Assembly (NCBI RefSeq): GCF_005239225.2
Contig: NC_133295.1
Coordinates: 6,758,001 to 6,822,000 of the forward strand
Length of the DNA: 64,000 nt
Reading direction: 5' to 3'
DNA from: Populus alba
Taxonomy: Eukaryota > Streptophyta > Magnoliopsida > Malpighiales > Salicaceae
The notes beneath the pieces were generated by a model. It was not told where the DNA came from. It ran no database searches and saw only the letters and a list, made by a program, of their open reading frames with translations. Each line of letters starts with the position of its first letter. The first letter of the stretch is position 1. The position numbers and the translations under genes were made by a program. This document shows, in pieces, positions 24,747 to 35,643 of the stretch.

Positions 24747-25405
24747 ATGTCTTGCTTCAAGAACAAATACGCTGGTGATCTTCTTTTCCTTGTCCTTGCT
24801 TTGTCTTGCTCTTTGACAAAACCAATCAAGTGTTTTTTGTTTGTTTAACAGTGACTGTTTTGTTCTGTTTCTTATGAGATCTCTTAATTTAATTCTCTTT
24901 TCTTGATCAAATTAAATTAGCCTTCTTTCTTTCAACTCAGTACTGCGGTTAGTTCTGTCAGTCTCCGTCTTATGCTCTCTTTATCGTTTTCCTCCGTCTT
25001 ATGCTCTCTTTATCGTTTTCCTCGACAATTGATCAGATCTGATTTCATGTTTAGTAGTTTTTTTTTTTTTTAAAAAAAATCTTAATTTTTGATGCTTCAA
25101 ACTTAGTTAAGCATGTAAGAATTAAGTGTTAGTTCAAACTTAGTTTAAAAAATCTGTATTTCTATCACTGGTCTCTAATGTAAATTTAGATCCGATTTCC
25201 AGTTCCTGTTCTTGTTTGTATGCTTATGCTTAAATTGATTAAGAACTACTCAGTTTTACACTCTTGAAAATATTCCTGCCAAATCTTGCGTGGGTCTTCT
25301 TCTTGTACATGGTGACTTGCAGTTGGTTTCAGTTCGTGGGCATCATATGCATGAATTGAAAATGATATATATTTTTTAATTTGTTTTGAAGATGAGCTTG
25401 TAAAG

Positions 25406-25443
<38 letters not shown>

Positions 25444-26626
25444 TGCTGCTGATGAGTCAACTGGCACAATTGGCAAGCGTCTATCCAGTATTAATGTTGA
25501 GAATGTTGAGGAAAACAGGCGTGCCCTTCGTGAGCTCCTTTTTTGCACTCCTGGTGCCCTCCAACACCTCAGTGGAGTCATTTTCTTTGAGGAAACTCTC
25601 TACCAAAAGACTGCGTCAGGTATCATGATCATCAACTTGGTTCTTGCAATTTTTGCTGTGTTTTTCTTTGCTGTTGACTGTTCTTGCTGAAAGAAATGGC
25701 TAGTAATTGATTTATTCTAAAACAATTTGATTTTTTTTCTGTGCTCTTGTTTTATAATATTTTTTTTTTTACTTTTTGTTTTTTGAATGTTATTATTTTG
25801 TGCAGGCAAGCCCTTTGTTGATGTCTTGAAGAAAGGTGGTGTTCTACCTGGTATCAAGGTTGACAAGGGTACTGTTGAGCTTCCTGGCACGAATGGTGAG
25901 ACCACAACGCAGGGTCTTGATGGCCTTGGTCAACGCTGTGCAAAGTACTATGAGGCTGGTGCACGTTTTGCCAAATGGCGCGCTGTGCTAAAGATTGGTC
26001 TCACTGAGCCATCTGAGTTGGCCATCCATGAGAATGCCTATGGTTTAGCAAGATACGCTGCCATCTGCCAGGAGAATGGCTTGGTCCCCATTGTGGAGCC
26101 TGAAATCTTGGTTGACGGGTCTCATAGTATTGAGAAGTGTGCTGCTGTAACTGAGCGGGTTCTCGCTGCATGCTACAAAGCTCTCAATGACCACCATGTC
26201 ATGCTTGAGGGTACTCTTTTGAAACCCAACATGGTGACTCCTGGATCGGATGCACCAAAGGTTGCAAACGAGGTGATTGCCAAGTACAGTGTCCTTGCCC
26301 TTCAACGCACCGTGCCTGCTGCAGTTCCTGCTATCGTATTCTTGTCTGGTGGACAGAGTGAAGAGGAGGCTACACGCAACCTCAATGCCATGAACAAACT
26401 AAAAACCAAGAAGCCATGGTCTCTTTCCTTTTCCTTTGGACGTGCCCTTCAGCAGAGTACCCTTAAGGCCTGGGCTGGCAAGACCGAGAATGTGGAGAAG
26501 GCTCAGGCAGCATTCCTTTGCAGGTGCAAAGCTAACTCAGAGGCTACTCTTGGTACTTACCAGGGTGATGCTGCTCCTGGCGAGGGTGCTTCAGAGAGCC
26601 TCCACGTCAAGGACTATAAGTATTAA
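24747..26626 (+). CDS. Fructose-bisphosphate aldolase, class I, cytosolic type
   Basis: Catalyses reversible cleavage of fructose-1,6-bisphosphate to dihydroxyacetone phosphate and glyceraldehyde-3-phosphate in glycolysis and gluconeogenesis. Exons 24747-24774, 25392-25619 and 25806-26626 total 1077 nt and encode 358 residues, the normal length for plant cytosolic aldolase. Motifs: [15 protein letters not shown] near the N-terminus, [14 protein letters not shown], the Schiff-base Lys in TLLKPNM (codon 26222-26224, residue 225), the phosphate-binding [11 protein letters not shown], and the C-terminal SLHVKDYKY whose last Tyr is conserved for activity. There is no transit peptide (start [10 protein letters not shown]), so it is cytosolic. 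The first exon codes for only ten residues; intron 1 (617 bp) carries a perfect 29-bp tandem duplication. Expression is driven from a TATA promoter and the gene looks intact. Confidence 0.97.
24963..25020 (+). repeat. Perfect 29-bp tandem duplication in aldolase intron 1
   Basis: Two identical 29-base copies, 24963-24991 and 24992-25020, begin 'ctccgtcttatgctctc'. They lie about 190 bases after the exon 1 donor in a pyrimidine-rich stretch. Identity implies a recent event. Confidence 0.95.
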
Positions 26627-27163
26627 GAATTTCCAACATGTCATAGTTCTGGAGAGTTGCTGTCTCGTCATAGTTTAAGCCCTTTTTTTTTTGTTTAATC
26701 TGTGTGGTGCCCGTATTTAGTTCGATGATTTTGATCAGTTTCGGTCTGCAACCGTCTGATGTTTTCTTTTTTCTAAAACTTGATGAAGACTGACTGTATT
26801 TTGTTGGATTTGAGGTTTTCTGCGTTGCTTCTTTTTCAAGGTGTATAATTCTCGTCAACTATCTTGTTTTTGGCATTTGAGAGCTGTTAACTTTGCCGAA
26901 TGATGTCCAAGTGCAGGTATGCTCTTTCGGACTTATTTATGAATAAATCTAAAGACTTGTGCTGGAGACTTGAGAAAGCCAAATCCCTGGTCTCTGCTAA
27001 AATAATAAAAGGAAAGGATTTTTCAATGACATCCTATTCACCGTTCCCAAGCATCCTTCATTCTGGTCGAAAGAATGAGAAAAGGTTTTCGTGTTGATTT
27101 TACAAGATGGAGGCTTGAGAAATGAGTGTGAAAAAGAGAAGACGGGTCATTCGGCGGGGTGTG

Positions 27164-27205
<42 letters not shown>

Positions 27206-27652
27206 AAGCCCAGGATGTTTTTGGAAACTGCAATTCTTAAATTGCTTTGATTATTTTTTTTATTAATTATTTGATCTAAAGAAATTAATCCTATCTATTA
27301 TCTATATTAAAAAAATATCATCATCATTAACTGAAGCAGTTGAAACAGTTCATATTAGAATGAACGAGCACAGCATCCAAAAGTTAAACCCAGTATGATT
27401 TTATCATTAACATTTGATTATCCAACTCCCCCAAAAAAAAAAAAAAACAGATACTAAAATCAGTTCACGAGCACTGCTCTAATCTGCTTAGGTATATCAG
27501 ATGAGGCTTGAATCAGTTCCTGTCAAGAAACCAATATTTCTCCTGTAAAATTGATCTTACAGTTATGCTCCTTGCTGTGAAGAAGATAAACTCCATGCTC
27601 TTTACATTCTATTTTTCCTTTGCTGTAGATGATGTTTGTGAAGATTTCTTTA
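26627..27652. other. Convergent 3' flanks of aldolase and NFU genes
   Basis: The first 200-300 bases are probably aldolase 3' UTR. A TA microsatellite sits at 27168-27202. The last 150 bases are the likely NFU 3' UTR on the minus strand. No other gene recognised. Confidence 0.6.
27168..27202. repeat. (TA)n microsatellite
   Basis: About 17 copies of the dinucleotide between the two convergent genes. Confidence 0.96.
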
Positions 27653-29399
27653 TCAATCTATCAGTTGGACAGCTGCAATGGCAGGTATCGTTTCTCTCAA
27701 CTTCTGAGTTAAGGCAACACGAACAGTCATAACACCAGCTGCAGGACCACCAAGCCGAACCTTGACAACATAATCATTGATTTGAACGAGTTCAAGCACT
27801 CCACCTCCTGTCCCAGCAAGGTATGGTCTAATCTCAGCAAGGGCCTGAAAAGGAGGATTAAACTTACTTGAGTGCTTGCTGATTGGAATGCCCTGTCCCT
27901 TTCTTCACAAATAAAATAAATAGCTCTTTGTAGTAACGGGGAAATCATAAGATGAACATCCCTGTGAATCAACATTCAAACGAGCGATGCAGATAAATAA
28001 ACTTAAAAATAGAACTGGCAAAGTTCCTCACAAGAAATGATGTAATCCATCCTGGAAAGAGTTTGCGAAAAATTCAATCTACAACCTATCTCTTGCAGTA
28101 TCTAATCACATGGAAAATACAAGAGATGTCAAGGTCAGTTCTAGATTGTCAATGATATGGAACATCTTATAGAAACTAGAACCCAGCATTTGACACCATA
28201 CAGAGCTGTAGACAGATCACTGGAAACTTTGATGTGAGAGTTATCTTCGGGATGATTCATGTAAAAACTATCTTCTACATCTACTGTTATAATGCAGCAA
28301 CCTTCACAATTCTAGTAGTTCATTTTCCCTCGGTTCCCAAATAGCTATAGACATACTACTAGCCTAACCTTTTCGACATTTTCCTCATTTAGCTCCAAGC
28401 CAGTTTCAGTGTCCATGATCTGCTCTACAGCCATGATTTCGGGTATTTTATCCCGCAGCTTAGTCTCAATTCCCATCTTTAACGTCATACTTGAGCTTGG
28501 ACATGATCCACATGCTCCTTGCAGCTTTAAAACCACAACAAGACCATCTATCTCATGCAAAGCCACATTGCCTCCATCACGCATTAAGCCAGGCCGTACC
28601 TCATCTAAAACCTTCTCCACATTCTCTTCAGTCAATGGGAGCACACAGCTCGGTGAAACCACAACTCCTGTAGATTAAATAACCACACAACAACCACAGT
28701 CTCAATTAACTGTTGCATTCAATCAGGTTCATCATTTAACTACTGTTTGGTTTAATTCCAATAAAAAGAGGAAAGAGAGGCAAGAACGAAACCCATCTTG
28801 TGCTTATGCAAAGAAGAGCTTTTGTTAAGAACACCTCCATATCAAATTGAGATCTCAAGACTACTCGTCGCTTATCTCTTAGCAAAGCAAGGAATATTTC
28901 ATTAAAACACTATGTTCTCTCTAATTGCCCACATCGTAATATGCAGAGATAAGCCATGTATGAATGTTTTGCTGTCATGCATCGAACACTTTTCTTCCTA
29001 CACATTTAACAGTACACTATGAAAAGTCACTTGAGCTGCCAAGAAACTGAAGAGAACAACTATAACATGATCAATAGTAAAATACATGAGAGAAGAGAAG
29101 AGAAGAATATATTGTTTACCTGTACATTTCATCCGACCACGGTTCAACTTGAAGTGAAGAAAGTGTCTGCTATGAAATTGAAACTGTCCTCTGAGAAAAG
29201 CGTTCTGCTTTGAAGATAATCCACAGGAATCTGAAACGGGGTCGGTCTAGACAGAAAGAAAATACAATAATTAGCTCAAACAACCATTGCCCATGTTCTT
29301 ACTGAGAATGTGAATGATCAGATTATGAAGATTTGCTTGCACCTTAAACAAAAGTGATAGCTGGGTTTTCTGAGTTAAAGAGAGAAAAGGGTTCAACAT
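27653..29399 (-). CDS. Plastid NifU-like iron-sulfur scaffold (NFU2/NFU3 type)
   Basis: Assembles and hands on Fe-S clusters to plastid proteins such as photosystem I subunits (family knowledge). Four exons on the minus strand, 29343-29399, 29120-29246, 28369-28667 and 27653-27844, total 675 nt and give 224 residues, close to the 235 or so of plant NFU2/NFU3. The first 60 residues ([18 protein letters not shown] onward) are Ser/Leu/Arg-rich with few acidic residues, as in a transit peptide. Residues 73-140 form the first NFU domain with [17 protein letters not shown] and the cluster-binding CGSC (Cys114, Cys117) in [11 protein letters not shown]. Residues 155-224 form a second, degenerate NFU domain ([17 protein letters not shown]) lacking the cysteines, which is normal for plastid NFUs. 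Exon 1 is least certain, as only the ATG and donor define it. A 6-codon upstream frame precedes the start. Confidence 0.9.
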
Positions 29400-29414
29400 C
29401 TCTCTCCTCTATAG

Positions 29415-29435
29415 TCAGAGACAGCGAATTCTCAT
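29415..29435 (-). promoter_or_regulatory. Possible upstream short reading frame of NFU leader
   Basis: On the minus strand, an ATG at 29435 opens a 6-codon frame (MRIRCL) that ends 15 bases before the chosen NFU start. It matters only if transcription starts upstream of 29435, which sequence alone cannot tell. Confidence 0.35.
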
Positions 29436-30193
29436 CTGGTGTGGTAATTCAGCAGAACAGATTTGGTAGAATCACACTTTCCCCGTCTTAGTTTGTAGCA
29501 GTGACACGCGAAGGATTTTGATTGGCTGAGGATGCTGCTGATCAGCATCAGATAGAAGTAACAAATTTGCCACCAGGAGGTGGTGTGTTTGTGGTCAGAA
29601 TCTAAGCTGCTATTTTCTACTTGATAGTCTTCAAGCCAAAACCTGGGCTCAACCACGGCCCACCATATCTTTAGTCTTATCCTAAAAATATCCTGTTGTT
29701 GCTCCATACATGAATCTGGAATTAAATTTATTTTTTCCATTACTTTTTTTCCATATATTTGAAAGACAAATTATTACTAAAAATATATAAATAGTTAAAA
29801 CATTAATAGTGATTGGAGAAAAATAAATAAAAAAATTATTTTGAAATAAAAAGGAAGACAAAGAATAAAAATAAAGATACATATGATAGAAAAATTATAC
29901 GAGCTGAAATTTATTTTTTTTGGGGTATAATACTCAGTAGCTCTAAAATTTATGTTTTTTGAGGATTAGATTTATCTTTCAATTAATATATACTTTTTTC
30001 TTTCTTATATCAAAATACAATCCAATTTTTTATTTATTTTCTCTTACTAATCATGATTAATACTTATTTTCTCTTTTCATTAGCATTTAAAAATCAGATT
30101 TTAAATAATAATTACTCATGTAATAATTGACCTATATTATTTAAATCCATCTGACCTTTTATTTTTCTTTTTTGTCGTAAAATCTAACCTCCC
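29436..30193. other. NFU upstream region and AT-rich spacer
   Basis: To about 29700 the base composition is balanced and is probably the NFU promoter. From there to 30193 it is strongly AT-rich with no gene. Confidence 0.5.
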
Positions 30194-30293
30194 TTAAAAA
30201 GTCCCCCTTCCCTTTTTATGTCACCAAACATTTTTAAATTTAAGAAAAATAAAATCTAAGGTTTCTATACCCATACCAAGCATAATATAATGT
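30194..30293. repeat. Left copy of long direct duplication flanking the gypsy element
   Basis: About 98 bases beginning 'ttaaaaagtcccc' and ending 'gcataatataa' abut the left LTR. The same sequence, with about four differences, begins three bases beyond the right LTR (35547-35643). The position is that of a target-site duplication but the length is far outside the usual 4-6 bp. Confidence 0.9.
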
Positions 30294-30711
30294 TGGTACA
30301 TGTGAGAAATGAATGGTGCCGATCTACAAGGAATCTAGTGATTGCTAGGGAGGTTAGATGGAGAGAATGGGCGTGTGGGGTGGTTATTGTTCAGCCATTG
30401 ATACTAAAAAAAGAAGAGAATCCAATTTGTTAGATTCCTAAAAATGTAGGAGTTCATAAGTTTCTCATTTCTTTTCTTATATATATGTTTGTTACAATGC
30501 ACGTAAATATATAACATTCTTCCTTCTATATAGCTCTAGGAACCTTGAGAAGGAAAACTAAAACGGTGCGTACATTAAAGTGATACTTATTACAAAACTA
30601 AAACGATGCCTTTTGACTATAATTGAAACGGTGCGTAAGGATTTGCAACGGCTAATTCATTTCAATTCCTAATACAAATTCATTATTCTCTTTCTTCTTC
30701 AGCTGGTAACA
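30294..30711 (-). repeat. 3' LTR of the gypsy element
   Basis: A 418-base repeat pairing with 35120-35543. The longest identical stretches lie in the middle around 'gttcataagtttctcatttc' and 'cacgtaaatatataacattc'. Many differences are C/T or G/A. Confidence 0.95.
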
Positions 30712-30726
30712 ATTACCCCTCTTTGA
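30712..30726 (-). other. Polypurine tract of the gypsy element
   Basis: Read on the minus strand, CAAAGAGGGGTAAT directly precedes the 3' LTR, the place where plus-strand DNA synthesis is primed. Confidence 0.7.
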
Positions 30727-31103
30727 GTCCAACCTTGTCCCCAAGGTTGAATTGTGGAAATCTCCACTTCAATTCGTCAATGTATTCCCAAGTTGCATCA
30801 GCATGAGAGAGACCCTCCCAATGTATTAGGACTTGAGTGATGGCCTAATCTTGTTGTTTTGCAATTTTCCTTTCTAATATGGTTTGGGGTTGAAGGACAA
30901 GGGTACGCGCCGTCGTAGGAAGAGCGCCCTACACTATATGATTACTTGCATGCCTTTTAAGCTGGGATACATGAAACACTAGGTGAATCAAAGTTGTAGC
31001 AGGTAGATTAAGCTTATAGGCCATGCTTCCTATTTTTTGCAATTACCTGGTAAGACCCGTAATACTTTGTAGCTAGTTTTTGTGAGGATCTATGTGCTGT
31101 TGA

Positions 31104-31830
31104 CTATTGCCTAAATGGTTGAAGCTTGAGGTAGACATAGTCATTAACTTCAAAACTTCTATCACTTCCTTTTCTGTTTGCCACCATGGTCATCCTATTC
31201 TGAGCCCTTTGAAGATAAGTCTTGATCCTTTTAATCACTTCCTTCTTAGTTGACAAATACACATCCAATGATTCCATGACTGAGTCCTTAGGGAAGTAAG
31301 AAATGTGTTTGGGTGGAGGAACTATGTATAATACTTCATAAGGAGTCATCTTAATAGTTGAGTGGTAATTAGTATTGTACCATCATTCAGCTAAAAGCAG
31401 CCATTTCACCCACTAATTAGGGTAATCACCTATCATACATCTCAGGTAGTGCTCGATGCATTTATTAACGACTTCTGTCTGGCCATTTGTTAGAGGATGA
31501 TATGTTAATGAGTAGTGTAGATTGACCCCTTGACTATGAATTAACTCTTTCCAAAATCAACTAAAAAATACCAGATCTTTGTCACTAATTATAGAAGTTA
31601 ATAGCCCATGTAGTTTATATATATTGTTCATGAATAGTTTGGCCACCCCTGAAGTAGAGTAAGGGTAACTTAGGGTTATGCAATGCATGTATTTGCTAAA
31701 GCGATTCACTATGACCATGATAACATCATTTCCATAAGAATTTAGAAGGCCTTCTATAAAATCCATATTGATATCGATGAACAGGGCGGCAGGAATAGGT
31801 AGTGGTTGTAGGAGTCCAGGGCTAGCCATA
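31104..31830 (-). pseudogene. Gypsy integrase remnant
   Basis: The frame at 31557-31829 contains DINMDFIEGLL and VNRFSKYMHCITLS, then KLHGLLTSIISDKDLVFFS. These match the catalytic integrase core (M-D-F-I-x-G-L-P ... D-R-x-x-K-Y ... H-G-x-P-x-x-I-x-S-D-R-D). The frame at 31104-31349 (MTPYEVLYIVPPPKHISY) matches the integrase C-terminal part (T-P-F-E-x-x-Y-G-x-P-P). A stop separates the two parts. Confidence 0.88.
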
Positions 31831-32130
31831 TTTTCATGCTTGTTCCTCTAGTAGGTAATACATTCCCTAATGTATTGCTTGATATATTTTTGTTGTCTTT
31901 TCTAGTAGAATAGACCCCCAATAGTCTTAAATGTTATTGTCATGCCTGAGTGTCCCTCCATGGTTGAGTTATGGAACATATAAATGAGCTTGTGTTGCAG
32001 TTCTGGATCCCTGCTTACCACCACCTTTCCTTTTCCTATTGAGATGATCATTCACCCAAGTATAGCTAGGATGTGCACTGGAAGACATTTACAAACCATT
32101 GATAATCTTTTGAATGGTATTATCATCTTC

Positions 32131-32652
32131 TTATGACTTTCTAATTTTAGTCATTAAGTTTGAGGAAATGGTAAAAGTGGCCAGGGCATAGACTTCGTTG
32201 CTGGGAATCTTGGAGAGGGCATTAACTAACAAGTTCTCCCTTCCTTGTTTGTACTCTATGTCATAGTCATACCCTAATAATTTCACCAGCCATAGATGTT
32301 GAGCAGGGGTAGTTATTTTCTGATGTAGAAGGTACTTCAAGCTTATGTTCACCCCCATAAATAATGTTTCTATTTAGTAACTACATGGATGATGGACAAC
32401 ATTTCTCTCTCGTAGACTAACATTACTTGTTGTTTTGGCCGTAAGGATTTGCTTATGAATGCGATGGGGTGCCCTTCTTACATAAGAATTGCTCCCGCTT
32501 CTACCCCAATCATGGATGCATTTGTCTCTACTATAAATGGTTTTTTTGAAGTCTGGTAGAGCTAGGACAAGAGCACTGGTCATTACCCTTTTTAATAGAT
32601 TGAATGTTGTGGTAGCCTCCCCACTCCATCCCATAGGATTCTTCTTTAACAA
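32131..32652 (-). pseudogene. Gypsy RNase H remnant
   Basis: Frames at 32374-32652 (WSGEATTTFNLLKRVMTSA, then LALPDFKKTIYSRDKC) and 32131-32358 (ITTPAQHLWLVKLLGYDYD, then IEYKQGRENLLVNALS) match the start and end of gypsy RNase H (L-P-D-F-x-x-P-F-x-x-x-x-D and Q-x-x-W-x-x-K-L-x-G-Y-D-Y-x-I-x-Y-K-x-G). It is split by at least one frameshift. Confidence 0.88.
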
Positions 32653-32656
32653 CTCC

Positions 32657-33285
32657 TTATTTTGAGATGATGTGGCCCAAATACTCTACTTGTGTATTGT
32701 AGAAGAAACACATGCTAGTCTTTGCCACCAATTGATGTTCTCTTAACAGGTCAAAGATAATAGATAGGTGTTTGTAATGGTCTGTAAGTGTCCGACTATA
32801 CACCAATATATCATAAAGGAATACTAGGATAAATTTTCGTAGGTGCTTATTGCAGATTTCATTCATTAGACTCTGGAATATGGCCGGAGCATTAGTTAGT
32901 CCGAAAGGCATAACCAAGAATTCATAGTGGCCGTTGTGTGTTCTAAAAGCTGTTTTGATTCCGAATATAGTGATAAGCAGACATGAGATCAATCTTGAAG
33001 AATATGATAGCTCTCACTAATTCTTGTAGCAGTTCCTTAATCATTGGGATAGAAAACTTATCCTTAATAGTAAGCTTTGTCGCACGTCAAAGCTCTATAG
33101 TCTACACACAACCTCCATACGAAATCCTTTTTATTGACAAGTATCATGGGGGATGCTAATGAGCTGTTGCTAGTTCTTATAATTTTAGCCTCTAACATCT
33201 CTTTTACCATTATTTCTAATGTGTCTTTTTGCAAGCCTAAATATATATAGGGTCGCAAGTTAATTGCTACCCTTCCCTTCCTCAA
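32657..33285 (-). pseudogene. Gypsy reverse transcriptase remnant
   Basis: Frames at 33064-33285 (ends WRLCVDYRALT) and 32657-32992 (TAFRTHNGHYEFLVMPFG, LTNAPAIFQSLMN). The catalytic motif reads FLYDILVYS instead of F-x-D-D-I-L-V-Y-S: the first aspartate of the active-site pair is lost. With the internal stops, this shows the enzyme is dead. Confidence 0.92.
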
Positions 33286-33779
33286 AGGACTCTAGTGATC
33301 ATGGGTTTTAAGTGGTGGTAACCCTTTTGGTTCCTGAAATAAGTCTTAATAGTCTACTAAGATGCTTTATAGTTGGTCCTCTTCATTACTCTGGAGCTAA
33401 GGTGAAGTAGCCAAGGATTCGGAGATCGAACCATCTTTATCCTCCACCATTTGTAGATTACATAAATTATACCCATCTATATAGTCATGGCTTCCAACTA
33501 GAGAACTTAGTTGTTCCAGTTCAATGTATTGTAACTTAGGTGGATTTTCCCCTTTTAGCAAAACTCTTTGCCCTTGCCAATCAAATGACATCAACAAGTG
33601 TTTGTAATTACACAAAATATCACCCCATAAGGATAACTATTGTATACTTAACACCATCTCGCAATTACTCAGCTCAATGATGAACACATCTACCATGAAA
33701 TTAATTCCCTGCATCTTCCATCTGAGTCCCTTACATAAAGATTTGCAGACCATATTTCCCCCCTAGTAGCTATTTGCAC

Positions 33780-35083
33780 AATCATTAGCTTAATGGTGGT
33801 TAACTAGAGCTGAAGTTTAAGGGCCACCGTAGAGTTGAGAAAGTGGTGTGTGCTTCATGAATCTATAAGAATACTCACTGTGGTCCTGTCCAACCTTTCA
33901 GTTACCTTTATGGTATTGAGCCTCACTATGCCCTCCAACGCATCCAGTGATATGTATGGGGCAAAATCACTCAGTTTGAGCCTCTCTTCAGATGTCTTAT
34001 CTTCTATAAATCCTTCATTTTCTTCTACTATACTTAGAGAATATAACCTTTTGTTTAGACACTTGTGGCCAGGAATGAACTTCTCATCACACCAGAAACA
34101 CAACCCTTTCAACCATCTTTCTTTGAATTCTTGGTTTTTGATAGATTTTATAGGTTTAATGGAGTTTCTATAAGTGTTGTTGAGAGAGGTAATGTTCCAG
34201 GGGGTTGGGTTTGGTTTTGCTATGGTACTATGAGGGGTCATTAGGTTCCTTGTGGGATTTGGTGGTGGAGAGGAAATAATTTGGTGAGATGGAGAGGTGT
34301 TGGAGGTAGAATATCTTCTAGGGAAACTGGGGAATTTTTAGTAAGCTAGAGTGTTGGTTCTTGATCTCCAAATCCAGACCTCCTAAGAAGATGACCAGGG
34401 ACTGTTTTTCATTGATCTCATCCTTATTTCACAAGATATTGATGTCCTGGATGTATTCTTCTAGGTCTCCTAGCTATTTAAGTTCCATCAATTCCTGAAG
34501 AGGATCTTGTTGCCCTCCAAACCTATAACATATAGCTTCCACAAATTCTTCCCAAGTAGCTCCTTGGTTTCCCACGCTCCTCAAGAAATTTTGATTCCAA
34601 TAAAAAACAACTCCTTCTAAGTAATATGACACTATTCGCATTTTGTCAGATTTAACAATGTCTTCTATCTTGAAATATTGTGTGCATTTGATAACCACCT
34701 ATGCACATCTTCCCCATTGAAAGTTGGAAATATGTGTTTGAGTTTGTGTACCTTATAGGATGGTACCCTATTTTCTTGTAAGAACTTGGTTCTAGGATCA
34801 GCTCCTTCCATGCTCGAGGCCTGTTTGTCCTTGCCTTGACTTGGACTGCTGGAGAGTTGAAAGAGCCTTTGCAAGGTGAATTCTAATTGTTATGCCATAG
34901 TTCCCATGAGGCTATTAATGTCTCTAATATATGTACCTTGGTTTTCGATGGTTTGACCCAGTTAGTGTTTTGTCCTTTCAACAAGTCTGCCATCAATTCA
35001 TACTTCTTGCTATTGTCCTGTGAGACCACTGTAATATAGTCCTCAATGCGTTTAAAATTTTCTTCCCTTGTGTCTAGTGCCAT
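33780..35083 (-). pseudogene. Gypsy gag and protease remnant
   Basis: Frames at 34883-35083, 34665-34874 and 34474-34698 form the capsid region, with KLKHIFPTFNGEDVHRWL and VVFYWNQNFLR typical of gypsy gag. A zinc-knuckle-like CFWCDEKFIPGHKC lies at about 34064-34107. The protease follows with VSILIDS (about 33855), after which a stop takes the place of the usual Gly of D-S-G. Several frames are broken. Confidence 0.88.
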
Positions 35084-35105
35084 AGTGAAAGCCTATGGAT
35101 TGCTT

Positions 35106-35117
35106 GCTCTGATACCA
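35106..35117 (-). other. Primer-binding site, initiator-Met tRNA
   Basis: On the minus strand TGGTATCAGAGC lies two bases inside the 5' LTR, the perfect plant initiator-Met complement. Confidence 0.93.
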
Positions 35118-35119
35118 CT

Positions 35120-35543
35120 TGGTACAGGTGAGAAACGAATAGTGTCGATCTAGAAGGAATCTAGTGATTACTAGGGAGGTTAGATGGAGAGAATGGGCAT
35201 GTGGGGTGGTTATTGTTCAACCATTGATACTAAAGCAAGAAGTGAATCCAGTTTGTTAGATTCTTAAAAATATAGGAGTTCATAAGTTTCTCATTTCTTT
35301 TCTTATATATATGTTTATTACAATGCACGTAAATATATAACATTCTTCCTTCTACATAGCTCTCGGAACCTTGAGAAGAAAAACTAAAATGGTGCTTGCA
35401 TTGAAGCGGTATTTATTACAAAACTAAAATGGTGCGTTTTTATTATATTTGAAATGGTGCATAAGGATTTGCAACAACTAATTATTTTGAATTCCTAATA
35501 CAAAACCATTCTTCTTCTTCTCCTTGTCCTTCAGCTAGTAACA
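35120..35543 (-). repeat. 5' LTR of the gypsy element
   Basis: A 424-base partner of 30294-30711, with the same TG...CA ends in element orientation. Confidence 0.95.
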
Positions 35544-35546
35544 TTT

Positions 35547-35643
35547 TTAAAAAGTCCCCATTCCCTTTTTATGTCACCAAACATTTTTAAATTTAAGAAA
35601 AATAAAATCTAAGGTTTTTATACCTATACCAAGCATAATATAA
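35547..35643. repeat. Right copy of the long flanking direct duplication
   Basis: About 97 bases nearly identical to 30194-30290, starting three bases after the 5' LTR. After it ('ggttgtgtttcataag') the two flanks differ completely. Confidence 0.9.

Larger units (their letters stand above)
30294..35543 (-). mobile_element. Ty3/gypsy LTR retrotransposon, degenerate, complete from LTR to LTR
   Basis: LTRs lie at 30294-30711 (3' LTR) and 35120-35543 (5' LTR); read on the minus strand each runs TGTTAC...GTACCA, as TG...CA requires. The primer site and polypurine tract are in the correct places. Domains in minus order: gag (about 34400-35083), CCHC-like knuckle, protease, reverse transcriptase, RNase H, integrase, which is the gypsy order (integrase last). 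Stops and frameshifts break every domain. By eye the two LTRs differ at roughly one base in ten, so the insertion is old. This is a chromovirus-like or Tekay-like layout, but no chromodomain was seen after the integrase. Confidence 0.95.
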
